64,000 nt of DNA from Leucocoprinus leucothites (taxonomy: Eukaryota; Basidiomycota; Agaricomycetes; Agaricales; Agaricaceae): the NCBI GenBank assembly GCA_013368445.1, contig JAACJO010000015.1, forward strand, positions 62,001 through 126,000, given 5' to 3'. Below are positions 37,352 to 49,826 of the stretch, piece after piece. Numbering within the stretch: position 1 is the stretch's first letter; each line of letters begins with the position of its first letter. Under the pieces are notes generated by a model. It saw nothing but the letters and a program-made list of their open reading frames with translations, ran no database searches and was not told where the DNA came from. The translations under genes were made by a program, and so were the position numbers.

Positions 37352-38187
37352 TAAGTCGGTTAAAATATCTCGCTCTCAAAGTGGAGATGACGAGTTCAAA
37401 CGTCAGCTATCACCAGGTCAAGCCGTCTCCTTGGAACATACTATTATAGCAGGTCAGGACCTCATGACCTGCCAAGCTATCCAACATGGCGGTCATCGGA
37501 AAAGTTAGTTTACCGCCTGGAGAATGCAACTCCCCGAGCCTTGGAATTAAATAAAGGCATAATCCTAGTTAAGGTGGAGAGACAACTCCGGGAACGCACA
37601 TCGGAGCTCGTGGATTTAATGCGCAGTACCTGAGAGAACGCCGATCAGCAAATTTACCGCTAATTAGGACCCTTCACCTTCTGAGAGAAGAGGCGAGGTA
37701 CGTAGATCACGAGTAAAAGCGAGTGAAATGGACCTCATGTGTAACTGAATTGGTCCGAGTTGGCTTAGGTGCTATCCCACGATAAAATCTCAACTCGAGC
37801 CCTCGGACATGGTACATAGGCTCAGCCTGAGAGAGCCCACTTCGCAGTTTGAAATTTGACAGTTGTCAAAGAGAACCTAGACTTTTGGCTGCTACATAAA
37901 AGTTTCCAGTAGGGGCGCTAGGAAACCATAAACGGATCTGAAGCGTGTGATCCGCCTGCTAATTATCATAGAAACCAATCGCTCTTACATACTTACGGAT
38001 CGAAGTTCATCACCACCCTGACATAGGGCATACCTGTGTTCATGTATCTCACAATATATTTATCAGCGCCAATAGGCGAGGTAATACTCTACAAGCGAGT
38101 AAAAAGACAGATCCTGCCTAAGAATCCGGTTTGCGTACAAGAAGAGAATCTCTACAATATAGCTAATCAACGCTCAACTCATGCCGC

Positions 38188-40285
38188 CTATCTGGCCGAA
38201 TCTCTCTTCTTCACGGAGATCTTCGCGGTCCTGCTAGGTTCTCTAAAGATACCCGCGAAAACAGTATCTTCAGGCCTTCCAGCCGCTTCGTCTGCCAATT
38301 TGATATCGTAATCAAGCAGGATTCGAGCAAGGACAGTCTTCAATTCAGTAACAGCGAAAAATCGTCCTGGGCTATTCAGATAGAGGGAACTGGTCAGCCA
38401 ACGGTCATGTAATGGAATAATCGAATGTCACTTACCATGCCCGCCTGCCAATTCCAAATCCCATAAATTCCAAGTTGAGAGATGTCATCTGCCATTTTTG
38501 GGGGTCCATATCGACGAAACGGAATCCTTGGAACTCGTCCGGGTTGGAATATATTTGCTGTTAATACCTCAGTAACAGCGGACAGTAAAGATGTCTACCG
38601 CAAACTTACCTCGTCAAAATTGATTGGGCGACCAGCTACGGCGAAGCTCGTTCCCTTTGGAATGAAAGTGCCGTCAGAAAAGGTAAAGTCGCTCACGGCC
38701 ATTCGACGACTCGCGACTGATTAGAACAATACAGGATTGAGTACCGTGTTCCCGCTTAAATTCAGGTGAAATCGCTTACTATAGCTTGTACCGTGGCGCT
38801 GCGACTCCTTTACGAAGCTATCCAGTTTCTTCATTTTCTCAAATGAAATCTTGTTCCATCCCTCCGCGTTTACAACCGATGAAATCTCTTCTCGCAGGGG
38901 CTCAATATACGACGGGTATGCTGCAAGGTTGAATAGAACTTGTGTTAATGCCTTAATGATGAAAAGATCAGTTAAGAAGAATTCCTGAGCACAAAATAAG
39001 GTCTCACAGCTGAAGTGGTACGGATAGCCGCGATGTTGAGCCAAATGATTCGAATGGCAATGTCATGAGTCGTGCGTTGAGTCTCTCCCGCGGCGCTCCA
39101 CAACCATGAAATCATATCGTTCTTCCATAACAATAAGCCCGAATCAGGTCCTAAGAATAGAGGCCAACTCACTGATTCTGCGTCCGGCTCCTCCATAATT
39201 TCCCTTGACAGCCTCTCTTCAATGACGGGGCGGAGATAATCCTCAATTTCTCGGATCTTTCCCACCGTATCGAATTGTAGGCGGCTCACAAGACTGCAAA
39301 GATGACTTAGCGAAGAATGTTGCGCAGCGGGAGCTATGATACGTACGGTCTCAACCACTTTGGAAGCATGCTTAGCACTGCACCATCCTTTACTACGTGG
39401 GCAGCGTAAGCTTCCATTATCTCGTTGTACCTTTGGTTAGCGCCTAAAAGTGATGATTAGAAGTCGTAGACTGAATCAAGAACCAGGGACATACTGAGCT
39501 CCGGACCGACGAAAAACCGTGTACTGAATCTTGAAACAAGCTGGGAAATTGTGAGATAAACAGGTATGTCTATCCAACCTTCATAGAGTCTTAGTGTAAG
39601 CAAATGGGGACCTATCGTGATACGTACCTTTCTCAGCTCCTGCCAGGGCAGTGTCCAATGTCCTATTGATTTCTTCCAAAATGTGATTGTAGCGAGGGCC
39701 AATATTCTTCGTCATAACACTGCGGACGACCTTAATATGACAGTCATCTCCTTTCAGCCTAGGGCTGATTGTATAGTCAAATTGCGTCATCTTGAATTGA
39801 GGCTTAATCCCGGTCGATATTATGTGACAAAGGGGCACTTACCTCGTTGAGAGCGGCAAGGAAAGATATTTGTTCATCACTAGCTTTCTTCATATCCTCC
39901 AGATGTTTTGGCCCAGACACAATCACAACCCAGGAGAATAGAGTCCGTATTCTGAATATGGGGTACTAAACTGCCACTTGAACAAAGCAGTACCACCTCA
40001 AAAATAAATGCTTACTTTCTCGTAGCCCTCCTGGATCAACTGCCCCCCATCTTTCAAGGCTCTGAAAATTCCAAGGCGCGAGGTGATTATCCCAGATGGT
40101 CCTACTGTCGGAATTTTTTCAAGCTATCCAATATTTTCTTAGTAAGCAAGGAACATGGTTGGAACACGAATGGGATATCGTACGGGGTCGTTCAGTCTTC
40201 GCACAGTGGCGACGGCATAACCGAAAAGGGCAAGCCCTAGAGCAGTTGAATAGATATTGCCTGACAGGTATTCGGTGAGAGACAT
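38188..40285 (-). CDS. Cytochrome P450 monooxygenase, copy 2
   Basis: ATG at 40285 (MSLTEYLSGNIYSTA), stop TAG at 38188-38190. The exon plan is the same as copy 1. The anchor is GLALFGYAVATV, followed by IPTVGPSG. The core has RIIWLNIAAIRTTS, ExxR in SFVKESQR, FQGFRFVDMDPQKW, and the heme loop FMGFGIGRRACPGRFFAVT with the intron inside the cysteine codon. All expected motifs are present, so it is probably an active ER enzyme of the ent-kaurene-oxidase-like group. The C-terminus differs from copy 1 (EPSRTAKISVKKR versus EPGAKAKFSFKRR). With copy 1 it flanks array gene B, which suggests duplication of a P450-containing block. Confidence 0.9.
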
Positions 40286-41444
40286 GTTGGGAGCCACTCG
40301 AGGGCCGTGCGACCAACGGGTGGCTTATATACAAGCTATTCGAGCCGTTGATGGCAGTAATAGGCCATGACATACACGTAACGCGGCCAACAGAGGTGAT
40401 CCAGTCCATACCAAAGCAAGCCGCGTTCCGTGACAAAGAGGGTTCTCGATCATTAAGAGGCTTCTACTGGAGCACAGTCAGAACGAGACCCCTCAGCGCC
40501 CAGCAGGGGGTCTGACTAGGACGACCCACCTGAGTCCCTGGGAATGGAAGACTCAGCTCTGCCGATAGTGACTGTGCTGAGATCAGAAAGATTCGGGGGA
40601 GTTAATTGAACACCAAAAGCCAGGGTTAGTTTTCACGTGCCGACCGATAAGGCAATGATGGCGGCCTCCTCCGTGCCTTGGTCCTCGGAGCACGGAGACT
40701 CCTTTCCCGTATTACTACTTACTGCTTATCATTGTGCTCTGGCAACGTTCAAGGCTGAAGATAAAAACACTTAATATTAAACTATACGAACTTTACTTTC
40801 TCGTCGTACCGGCTCGCAACACTCCGGTCTGCATTATACGCCAGCTGCCAGCGCCTGCTTGTTACCCTGTTACGGCATCTCATGTCGGTGCCCTCAGGAT
40901 CACCCCATATCGTAACAACTCGGTAAGAACTTCACATGTCGTACCACGGCGGCCAAACTAAAACATATTTTCCTGCAACCGTTTCAGAGAAGTTGCGATG
41001 CAGCACAAGTTCACAAGTTCTACAGGCCTTTGGTATCATCGCTCTCATATCTTTTCACTTGTGGTGATGTTGACAGTCGTTGGCTGTTGCCAAAATTAAC
41101 GGCTTGACCCACTCTTGCCGAGATCTAGTCCAAACCCCATCAAGAGAATTGTGATTACACTGATGTTGTGACAGGCTGTGGCATTTGAGAAGATTGATCG
41201 CGTCAACAATAGGACTTCGCCTGAGATTGCACGCACAAACACAGAAGTCCCGCCCCTTGGTACCTCACGACGTCTTCTGACCATCTGCTTCTACCACCTT
41301 GGCAATCAGCGGGGGTTATTTTAGCGACCCGGGACACCCGCTAGGCAAGGATCGTACATAACATACATAGATAAATTCGGCATTGCCGATTTGTTGTACA
41401 CCCCCACCACTACTTGTCCTACCGCTTGGTTAACGTTATCCACA
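40286..41444. other. Divergent intergenic region between P450-2 and array copy C
   Basis: It holds the P450-2 promoter and the copy C promoter. A weak version of the array element (TTGGTACCTCACGACG, about 41260) lies ~180 bases before copy C. No gene. Confidence 0.45.
40325..40332 (-). promoter_or_regulatory. Probable TATA box of P450-2
   Basis: TATATAAG on the minus strand lies about 40 bases before the ATG. The CGTGCGACCA block between it and the gene is shared with P450-1. Confidence 0.55.
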
Positions 41445-43141
41445 ATGGCGCCCGCCTTGGAACCTAGTTCAACACCACCGCCTCATGCACCACTCGTGTA
41501 AGTCACAGCTATGTCCTCGCTGGTTTCAATCAGTACTGAAGTGAGATATCACATAGCTTGGGGCCACCGGTGGGTCTATTCTAAACAATCACTTCGACTA
41601 ACATGGAGCTGATAGAATCGATAGATCATCGGTGTTACACTCAATTGGTTCCTCTACGGTATTCTAGTGATGCAGTATTGTACGTACTATGGCCTACACT
41701 TATCCACTCTCCTCCTCACTTGCATTGAAGTTATGTATCTCAATAATAACACCAAGGACAAGAAGTGGCTCCGAGCAACGGGTACATCATGTTACATGGC
41801 TTTGACTTCTCAACAGCTTCACTAAAGCCCTTCCTCAGTGCATTTCCTGATGGCACTTGACACAGCCCAGACCTTGATGGCAATGGACGACATCTTTTAT
41901 TGGTATGTTTACAACTTCGGCAACTACAGCGCGCTGCTCGAGTTCAACATCGCGACTATTGATGGGCCGTTCTTGGATGCCCTTATCATGATCACGGTGC
42001 AACTCGTCTATTGCTGGAGAGTCTGGGTTCTTGGGCGGTGGAGGGTCGTCCCGATTATTGCCTCCTTCGTAAGTGATCTCAAATCTCCGCCGCCGATGGC
42101 GAGACTAATTCCGTCTGTCAATAGCTTGCGTTCGTTTCGTGTGCTTGTGGGATGTTTATTGGCATCAATGTAACGCTCCCTATTCTCTATCTCCGTTCCC
42201 TTGACTGACGGACCACAGGACATCATTGTCGATCCCATCACTGCCACGAGATTCAAGCCTGTGGAACTTGTCAGTATTTTCTGGTCCACCCAAAGAGGGC
42301 GTAAATCTAACGAAAAGATTAGACCTGGTTGTTTGCAAGCGCCGTCACTGATGTGATGATCGCTTGTTCCATGGCTTACCTGGTATGCATCGTCGAAATT
42401 CTAAAATGTCTAATGATCGTTGGCCTCATTCCTTTGCACAGCTTCTCAAATATCGACAAGAGAAGTCAAGCAGGTCGACAATGAGCCTTGTGAAGAGAAT
42501 TCTGCTGTTGACACTTGAAACCAACGCTGTGACTGGTAAGCAAGCGAGCTGTTATTATCCCTAGAAGACACCTGACTTTTTTCGTTTACATAGCTGCGTT
42601 GGCGATTGCACTTATTACTGCCTTCCTTGTCACTTCGATTGAACCTCCGGTGAGAATTCCCCGTTCACAGTATCTGCTGTCAGAAGTTGCTCAGACGTAT
42701 TGATCTACTGTAGAAAACAAACGTATACATGCCAATGTGAGTTGCAATTTACACAGCTCAGGGAGATCTTCGCTCAATCATTCAATTTTTAGCGGTTATA
42801 TCATCGGCAAAATGTAATTGAATCCATGTCGTTATAATTTCACAGCCACTCGATACTGATCCGTTTACAGGTACAGCAATTGCTTCATGGTGCTCCTCAA
42901 CCAGCGTATCTATTATGAGAAACCAACGAAGACTAGCGTGACGATGAACTCACTCAGTGGTGCGAGCGACCTTGGTCGGATCCAACAAGGTGCCCAGAAC
43001 CAGACTACCGGCTCGATATCTATGATACGGTTCAACGAGTCAAGGACAATGATGGACACAAGGACAGCTATTGAGTCCAACGCTGGTGCGAAGGATGGTC
43101 AGGATTCGATGAAGTCTGTCCCTTCAGGCGATTATGCTTGA
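41445..43141 (+). CDS. DUF6534 seven-helix membrane protein, array copy C
   Basis: ATG at 41445 (MAPALEPSSTPPPHAPLV). The exons give LGPP, IIGVTLNWFLYGILVMQY, VMYLNNNTKDKKWLRA, HFLMALDTAQTLMAMDD, ITVQLVYCWRVWVLGRWR, LAFVSCACGMFIGIN, DIIVDPITATRFKPVEL, TWLFASAVTDVMIACSM, KRILLLTLETNAVT, ALAIALITAFLVTSI, TNVYMPM, GYIIGKM and YSNCFMVLLNQRIYY. The tail carries SISMIRFNESRTMMD. The GKM methionine codon is split AT|G across intron 12. Copy H is the closest relative (WVLGRWR). It has about 350 residues, seven hydrophobic segments, intact frames and unknown function. Confidence 0.85.
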
Positions 43142-44611
43142 TCCTGAGGAGTATTCCGGAGTCGGAGGTTCATCTGTCGTTCGATGAACAAATTTTACGA
43201 TATTCTGTTGACATAGGTTGATGGAAAGGATTTCATGATTGATGTTGGTTCTGATTTTGAAGGTTTGCGTGCGATCATGTATTGGAGGAAATTAAACAGG
43301 AACGTATATTAATACTAGCGATTAAGTTTGTTCCCCGACCACCAGCGTTTGATATGTAAAGTAGAAATTTTAAAAAATCTTCCTGACGCATGATGCTTTA
43401 TCCTTTGACCTCTATCATCATGAGAACAGGCAGTTGAGAGAAGCACTGCGATAATAGTCTCATCAACAACATCATACGGCAGTTCTGTCCTGGCTTCACC
43501 CTAAGATACGGGCATCCGTTTTGCTGGGTCCGGCTTCCAACCTTTTTTTATTCAACTTCATGTTCGCCGATCAAAATGATACTCCGAGTAGAATTATTTC
43601 TGTATGTTGGATCATGGGAGCTGCATCCAAATCGGATACTGTGTAACCTAACCGATGCGTAGGCACTCAGCAGTTGGTTTGACACAGGACCTACATGTCA
43701 GGTTAGCTAGTAAAAATACCGGGTCCGGTTACCAGATTGATCGTGGCCCCGTGGACATAGCGGAATGCTTTCTTTAATTCGTGATGGTCATTAATGTCGA
43801 CTCGGCGCCGAGTGCAGATTCAGATGAAATGGTGGAGGAAGGAAATGATTTATTAGACGTCGTTCACATGACGATCAGCTTGAAGGCAGTGTGCACGATA
43901 GATGTTTGTCGCTTTTTTTTTATGCCTGAGATAGAGATAGAAGAGGGTTAGAATTCTTGTTAACGTGGGCCATGCCTCTTGCCGCCGCCTGAAACGTGGG
44001 GGAGACGGTAGTGGGAAAGGTGAGCCCACCAGTTGATGATGGACCGCAGGACCACGTTGTCACCTCTTGGAGGGTGAAGCTTGAAGCCGCACTCGAGAAT
44101 ACATGAACTAGTAGTAACGTTGCCGTCGCGGTTCCTGTTGGCACTATCTGGGGGTTATATTTGTCGATTGCGATGTTTTACAGGCATCCAAACCTGTCTG
44201 GTTTTTCTCTTCAACAATAGACCTCATATTCTCGCTGTTTGATCACCTCAGTAGTACCGGTTACACAGAATCTAACTTTAATTTTATAGCATCGTTCTTC
44301 ATTGTCATGAGGCCAGATCTTGTACCAGTTCAAGTGATGGTTACCCTTCCTTCAGCGAATTTGTGCATAATTTATGGGGGAGGCTTTCGACTTTGCGTGT
44401 AGTAATACTCCATCGTTACCCATGCGGTTTCCCTAAACCTAGCCACACACGCAAGTTAGTTCGCCTGCTGATACGAAATTGTAGTGTGAGTATGCTTTCC
44501 CTAACCCTCAAATGCTCCCAGGATTCGGTTCGATCACTTAAAATAACAATGCGTGACCAGCCCTTTTGAGGGCGCTATGATGATGGAACATGACAAGTAG
44601 CCAAGTGGGTA

Positions 44612-44652
44612 GGCTTCCATCTTTCCAATAATACCCTGCCTGGGACTATCAG
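44612..44652 (+). promoter_or_regulatory. Shared array upstream element (gene D)
   Basis: CTTTCCAATAATACCCTGCC followed by TGGGACTATC, about 190 bases before the ATG. It is the clearest match to the copy H element. Confidence 0.55.
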
Positions 44653-44738
44653 CAACTTATCAGCAAAACCACCTATAGGACTAGCATTTACCACTTTTAG
44701 AGTGCTACTTAGGTGGGTCGGGGCACCCGAAGTGAGGA

Positions 44739-44745
44739 TATATAA
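44739..44745 (+). promoter_or_regulatory. Probable TATA box of copy D
   Basis: TATATAA in GGATATATAAATTG, 72 bases before the ATG at 44817. Confidence 0.5.
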
Positions 44746-44816
44746 ATTGACCGTCATTGTTTGCTGAACATCATTCGACTAGCTTGTCCCTTGAGCTGTT
44801 TAACAGCGTCTCACAT

Positions 44817-46513
44817 ATGGCGACACCATTGCCGGATAACGCTTCACTCGTGTAAGTCTAATTGCGTCTCACGTTAATTGTATGGTGGACTGACATGATA
44901 AAACCTCCCTAGACTAGGACCACCGGTTAGTTGGCGTACTTCGGAAAATACTTGGAGGTTACGTTTTCTGAGGACTAGCCTGCTTATAGATAGTTGGGAT
45001 TGTCCTCAACTGGTTCTTCTATGGCATTCTAGTGATGCAATATTGTGCGTCACATCCTGCACCTTCGTGATTATATCTCTTCACTAAGTTCGTGGCTGAA
45101 GTCATGTACTTCAACAGTGGAAATCGAGATAAGATATGGATTCGAGCAGCAGGTACGTAAAGTTCTACCTGAGTGGATCTATTATTACAGAACCTCGATC
45201 CGACTCTCGCCTAGTACATTTCATATTCTTGCTCGACACCATCCAGAGTATCATGGTTATGGACGACCTGTTCTTTTGGTTTGTTTACAATTTCAGTGAT
45301 TATACTGCACTATTCAAGTTCAACATTGCAACCGTCGATGGTCCATTTTTCGACGCGTTCATCATGTTCACGGTGCAACTTGTATATTGCTGGAGGGTGC
45401 GAGAGCTCAGCAAGTGGACAATTTTACCTGCGATGACTGCATTCGTGAGTGAATGAAGCTGTTTCTGATACGGTGCTGATTCATTTTCTGGATAGCTTGC
45501 ATTGGTTTCATGTGTTGCCGGGATGTTCATTGGTATCAAGGTAAACTTTGACTTGATTTCATGCCAGTTCCTAGTGCTAACGAGCCACAGGATGTCATCA
45601 TAGATGCAAGCCTGGCCAGGCAGTACAGGCCTGTGGAAGAGGTCAGTGGTGTCTGTTTCAACAACCATGCTGGATCTAATACGACCTGCTACTAGCTCTG
45701 GCTACTAGCGAGTGCTGTTACTGATATCATAATTGCCGCTTCTATGGCCTACTTGGTATGTGGTTTCAAATTCCTGTTTATCCAACATTTGTTAATCTCA
45801 TTCCCTCTTACAGCTAACGAGGTATCGCAAAGACAACTATGTAATAAGCCGGAGTATGATGGCCGTGTTGAAGCGAATTCTTTTGTTAACGCTGGAGACA
45901 AACGCCGTGACAGGTGAACAGGCTAAGGGCTTTCCTATCAGATATTGACACTCCTTTACCTAGCCGCATTTGCGATCGCCCTCGTTCTTACCTTTTTTAT
46001 TCCGCCAGTCGCAGAACCTGTGAGGGTTTCGAATCGTTCATCTGTCAACCTCGCAGTGCTCACTTTGAAATTCTTAGAAAACCAACATAAACATAGCACT
46101 GTAAGTTGTATCATTGGAAATAACTTATAGGGATTTTCACTCAGTCATGTAACATCATACAATTCCTAGTGGATATATCATCGGTAAACTGTACTACGGG
46201 TCCCTATCCTTGACGCACAGCCACTCCTTACTGATCCATTCACAGATACAGCAACTGTTTCATGGTACTCCTCAACCAGCGCATTTACTACAATAACCAC
46301 GGCAAGTCCATCGAGATGGCAACCACGCTCGGTGGTGGGAGTGACCTAGGCCGGGCTCAACACAGTGGTCAGACCCACACGACCGGGTCGATATCCATGA
46401 TACGATTCAACGAATCAAGGACAGCGATGGGCACCGGGACGGCTATTGAGGCTGACATCGGGTCGAAGAACGGTCAGGATTTGATCAAGTCGCTCCCTGG
46501 CGATGTAGTTTGA
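44817..46513 (+). CDS. DUF6534 seven-helix membrane protein, array copy D
   Basis: ATG at 44817 (MATPLPDNASLV). The thirteen-exon plan is LGPP, IVGIVLNWFFYGILVMQY, MYFNSGNRDKIWIRA, HFIFLLDTIQSIMVMDD, FTVQLVYCWRVRELSKWT, LALVSCVAGMFIGIK, DVIIDASLARQYRPVEE, WLLASAVTDIIIAASM, KRILLLTLETNAVT, AFAIALVLTFFIPPV, KTNINIAL, GYIIGKL and YSNCFMVLLNQRIYYNN. The tail has SISMIRFNESRTAMG and ends LPGDVV. It is the closest relative of copy B and belongs to the VRELSKW subgroup with G. All junctions keep frame. Function unknown. Confidence 0.85.
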
Positions 46514-47300
46514 AATATGAAGAAAGATATTCGGAGCACAATTAGTGTACTTGATTGAACGAACTGCCTTGTAAAGATGTTGGAATTTATCCTTTTTGGG
46601 CGATTAATGGGTTTTCTACATTTGGTCCGTCCCCTTTCAATGATAAATCTGTAGTAGAGGAAGTTAGAGGAAGAGGAGGAATAGGTTTAAGAACGCGGGT
46701 TTCCTAATGAGCTCGCAATATAATGTCACGTGTGGAGAAGTCGCGTCGCGTGGTTTACCTAATACCTCGAACGCGTCACTTGGTATGTGTCTTTCAGTTC
46801 TGGTCACCGGCTGCACACTACCAGACTGACAGTTGAGCTCAAAACCTGGCCTCCAGATAACTTCTGCTCATACCGTCTGATTACATACACCTTGAATATT
46901 CTTGCCAAAACATCAAGGTCACAATGTTCCTCACTTATCCGGTTTCAGTCATGCAGTTGCGCATGAATTCATAGGTATGACTTGCTCGTGTGTGCCAAAT
47001 TCCTACCCGTCTTCATCGATCCATCTCTGGTGCTGGTTAATCTCAGAACTTGGGTGTGTTAGCTTGAACCTCGGAGCTCCTGGAGACAAACGACCCTAGC
47101 AATGGTATAAACGGTGAGTGTTCTTGAAGGTTGGGTTCTCCCATGGACTTTTAGACACGACCAACCCTTCCCACTGAGCAAGGTTATCTGGCTCCGTGGT
47201 TTACAATACGCACTGGTGAAGGCAATTTATTTTCGTGTAATTCAACTAGGGAGAGGCGGCACATGCCGACGTTGGGTAACTGTAAGCCCTATATATCCTC

Positions 47301-47730
47301 ATACTATGGTCCCCCCCCCCCCCTTTCGTGCACCACCACCCCTTCGTGCACCTTCGTATTCCTAGCCCCCCGTTTACTCTCTTGGCACAATTTTTTGCAC
47401 AGGAGTAAAGCACATTATTCTACAGTTTTGGACAGTTTTTTGAAATGCGTAGCTCAAGTATGTCAGAAGATATGTCTTGTGGTGATTGTCACGCTTGCTA
47501 GGCGATGCCGTGTCGGAGTGTAATTGCAGTGATCGCATCATTTGCCTGTTTTGTCCACATATCCACAATGACGACATAAGACCGCTCCCTTCCATAGTCT
47601 ACGTTGTCGTAATATCCAGTGACTCTAGTCCATTCAATCATCACCCGGCTTGCGTCGGCCTGATGTGACGGGTGTGTGACCCACGAAGGGGTGGTGGTGC
47701 ACGAAAGGGGGGGGGGGGGGACCATAGTAT
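47301..47730. mobile_element. Putative non-autonomous element with ~48-base terminal inverted repeats
   Basis: The left end starts ATACTATGGT and runs into 13 C, then TTTCGTGCACCACCACCCCT. The right end is the reverse complement, with 14 G and ACCATAGTAT at 47721-47730. The interior of about 330 bases has no clear transposase. Target-site duplications are not obvious. It may be a MITE-like element or a palindromic remnant of a larger transposon. Confidence 0.5.
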
Positions 47731-49620
47731 TCGATAAAGTGAGGGAGAATCTTGTAGATCGTTGAGTTTGGATCGTGAGTCGTTAACCATAAATTCAAGT
47801 TGTCACGATGCGACTGCCAGATAATCCTTCTACGACACTTCTTGTAGTGAAAGCCGGCGCCAAAGCTGGACTCGAGCTGCCGTATCACTTCAATGCCCTT
47901 ATCGTGCCACAAACTGCCATTTCGGTTATTGCCATTGCTTGCGCAGATTTACGAGCAGGTGCGTGACACACTATGCGCGTGATACAAACCAAAAGCACCT
48001 CTCATCCGCTCTCGCCTCCCAACCTTTCTCTCTCATCGGATATGAAGTTATAACTTGGCAGACTGTGCCAAAACACCACTCGAGCATTCCTACCGCTACT
48101 CTCGAGGAGATTAATGAGGACGGCGAGTTTGGGTGATTGAATAGAGAGAGAAGACGAAGGGCTGGGAGAAAGGTACAGGATTCGTCATAGTAACCATCTA
48201 CAAATATGCCAGGTGCAGCATGGACATGTACAGCCACGTGGCTGAATGCAAATGATGCGCTCCCAAGTGCCGTTGCGTCCGACTTGCCATTTCTAGGAAA
48301 CACCTATCGCCCGAAGTGTTTGCATCTCGGCATCAGTGAGCATAGGCATCCATTCTTACCACCAATGATTGATTGATCCCTCCTCCGTTACCCGCCTCGC
48401 GCCCGTCCATTCTTACGTACTCAGCGCCATACCACTGTTACCACTTGTGCGCCCTGGTGTATGCTTGCCCCACGTTCTCCATGGAAGAACCTTGTTAGCT
48501 GGTGATCTGTCCCCTGAACCATTTTCCTTCTGGGCCACTTTATGATATCAAGCTCGGACAGCATGTCACTCGCCTTAACATCAAAGCAGAACATGCGTGT
48601 GTTTTGTTGATACCGAGATCGAGGGCATGGGGCGAAAACTCGAGTGTAACTCGCGTTCTTGGAGATTGCACGAACTCTTGTAAGCGTTGCGAAATACGCG
48701 AGCTTCTTGTAAGTAACTCTATACTCCAGTGTTTTCTGAGCTCAACTCTGTCTGCCGGGTGAGGTAGATCGACCGAGATATAATGATCAGGCGAGGAGCG
48801 CTTGGGCACCTTCGCATCAGTAGTGCTCCCGCTCCCACTGCCTCTGTAACGCTTACAAGCTCGGGTTTCCCTTTGTTGTGCCCAATTATAGCTGATCTGT
48901 GCCTACATGAATCGCAGATTCTCGACTAATGATCCTGGTATCAGCGGTATTATCCCGCCCAACGTTGAACCTGATTTCAGTAATTGTTACCGTCTGCCGT
49001 ACAAGTACCCATTCCATACCTATGGAGTCACGTCCGCGTTTGAGGCGAATACGATAGAACATGTACTTCATGTGCCCTTGCCATTACTGTTAGTTGTTGA
49101 TTTTCTAACACATCTCTCAACAAGTCAAATATCTCCACTGTGCCCGACGGATCGCCTTGCACGTACATATCTCATTCCAGACAGTGGTATTTCATATATT
49201 TTCCTGACTCCTGACAAGAATCCCTGATTCACCCTTAATTCCAGTGATCAGGCAGAGGCAGAACCTCTTCTCAAGTCCCCCAGCATAAACTATCGATCTC
49301 GCCGGAGTCAGACCTAAGTCAGGCCATCGTGGTAATTGTCTCGACCTTTTATATACTAGACTGGGGTTTGTGTGACAGCTTGTAGGAAGTTCCACGGTTC
49401 TAAGCTTTTATTTCAAACTCAAGTTCTTTAGTGTCACTTTCTTCTCACCCAGAAAGCGCTATTGATTCCTCGCTATCAACATGAGCGTTGAAGCCAGCGA
49501 TACCCGGATGATGATTCCCTTCCAACCATGGACCAGGTTCATTGATTATTGCTTGGAGTAATAAAACTGATCAATGGTGGGTACCGTGACGATGTGGCGC
49601 TCCGAGAAGATTGATCTTTC

Positions 49621-49650
49621 TAATATTGATGCATTGCCTGGGATTGTTGA
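49621..49650 (+). promoter_or_regulatory. Shared array upstream element (gene E)
   Basis: TAATATTGATGCATTGCCTG then GGATTG is a weaker match to the array element, about 200 bases before the ATG. Confidence 0.35.
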
Positions 49651-49826
49651 CAATTATGGTACTGCTTTAGCACCAATTTCTATCAGCTTCTCACCCTCTA
49701 AACTTGGCTCCTGCTGATGACCCAGAATACCGACATCAACACATGGCGCGGTGCCGTGGGCTTCGGATATATCAACACCGCTACTTGCTCAAACCGCTAG
49801 CAACCCCTCCAGTTCACCCTTCACAA

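Larger units (their letters stand above)
36248..38187. other. Intergenic: copy B promoter, then gene-free sequence
   Basis: The first ~650 bases belong to the inverted duplication. Beyond 36900 there is no supported gene, only short frames. A small direct repeat occurs at 37314-37351. Confidence 0.45.
43142..44816. other. Intergenic: 3' flank of copy C and promoter of copy D
   Basis: From about 43960 the sequence belongs to the right arm of the inverted duplication. No gene. The minus-strand frame at 43920-44144 is not conserved as protein in the other arm. Confidence 0.45.
43960..46520 (+). repeat. Right arm of large inverted duplication (copy D plus promoter)
   Basis: This is homologous, in reverse orientation, to 34540-36900. 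The spacer of about 7 kb holds P450-2 and copy C. Confidence 0.7.
46514..49826. other. Large 3.3-kb gene-free spacer with an inserted element
   Basis: It holds the 430-base inverted-repeat element at 47301-47730. Frames elsewhere (for example 48502-48809 and 48907-49227) have no conserved motif. A minus-strand frame at 47634-47912 (VIRQLESSFGAGFHY) runs into the element and could be a transposon-protein remnant. The array element for copy E is at 49621-49650. Confidence 0.45.

Noticed and set aside
44100..44600. tRNA or other small RNA gene
   Set aside because: No cloverleaf or internal A/B box pattern could be found here or elsewhere by eye. A covariance-model search would be needed to exclude small RNAs.
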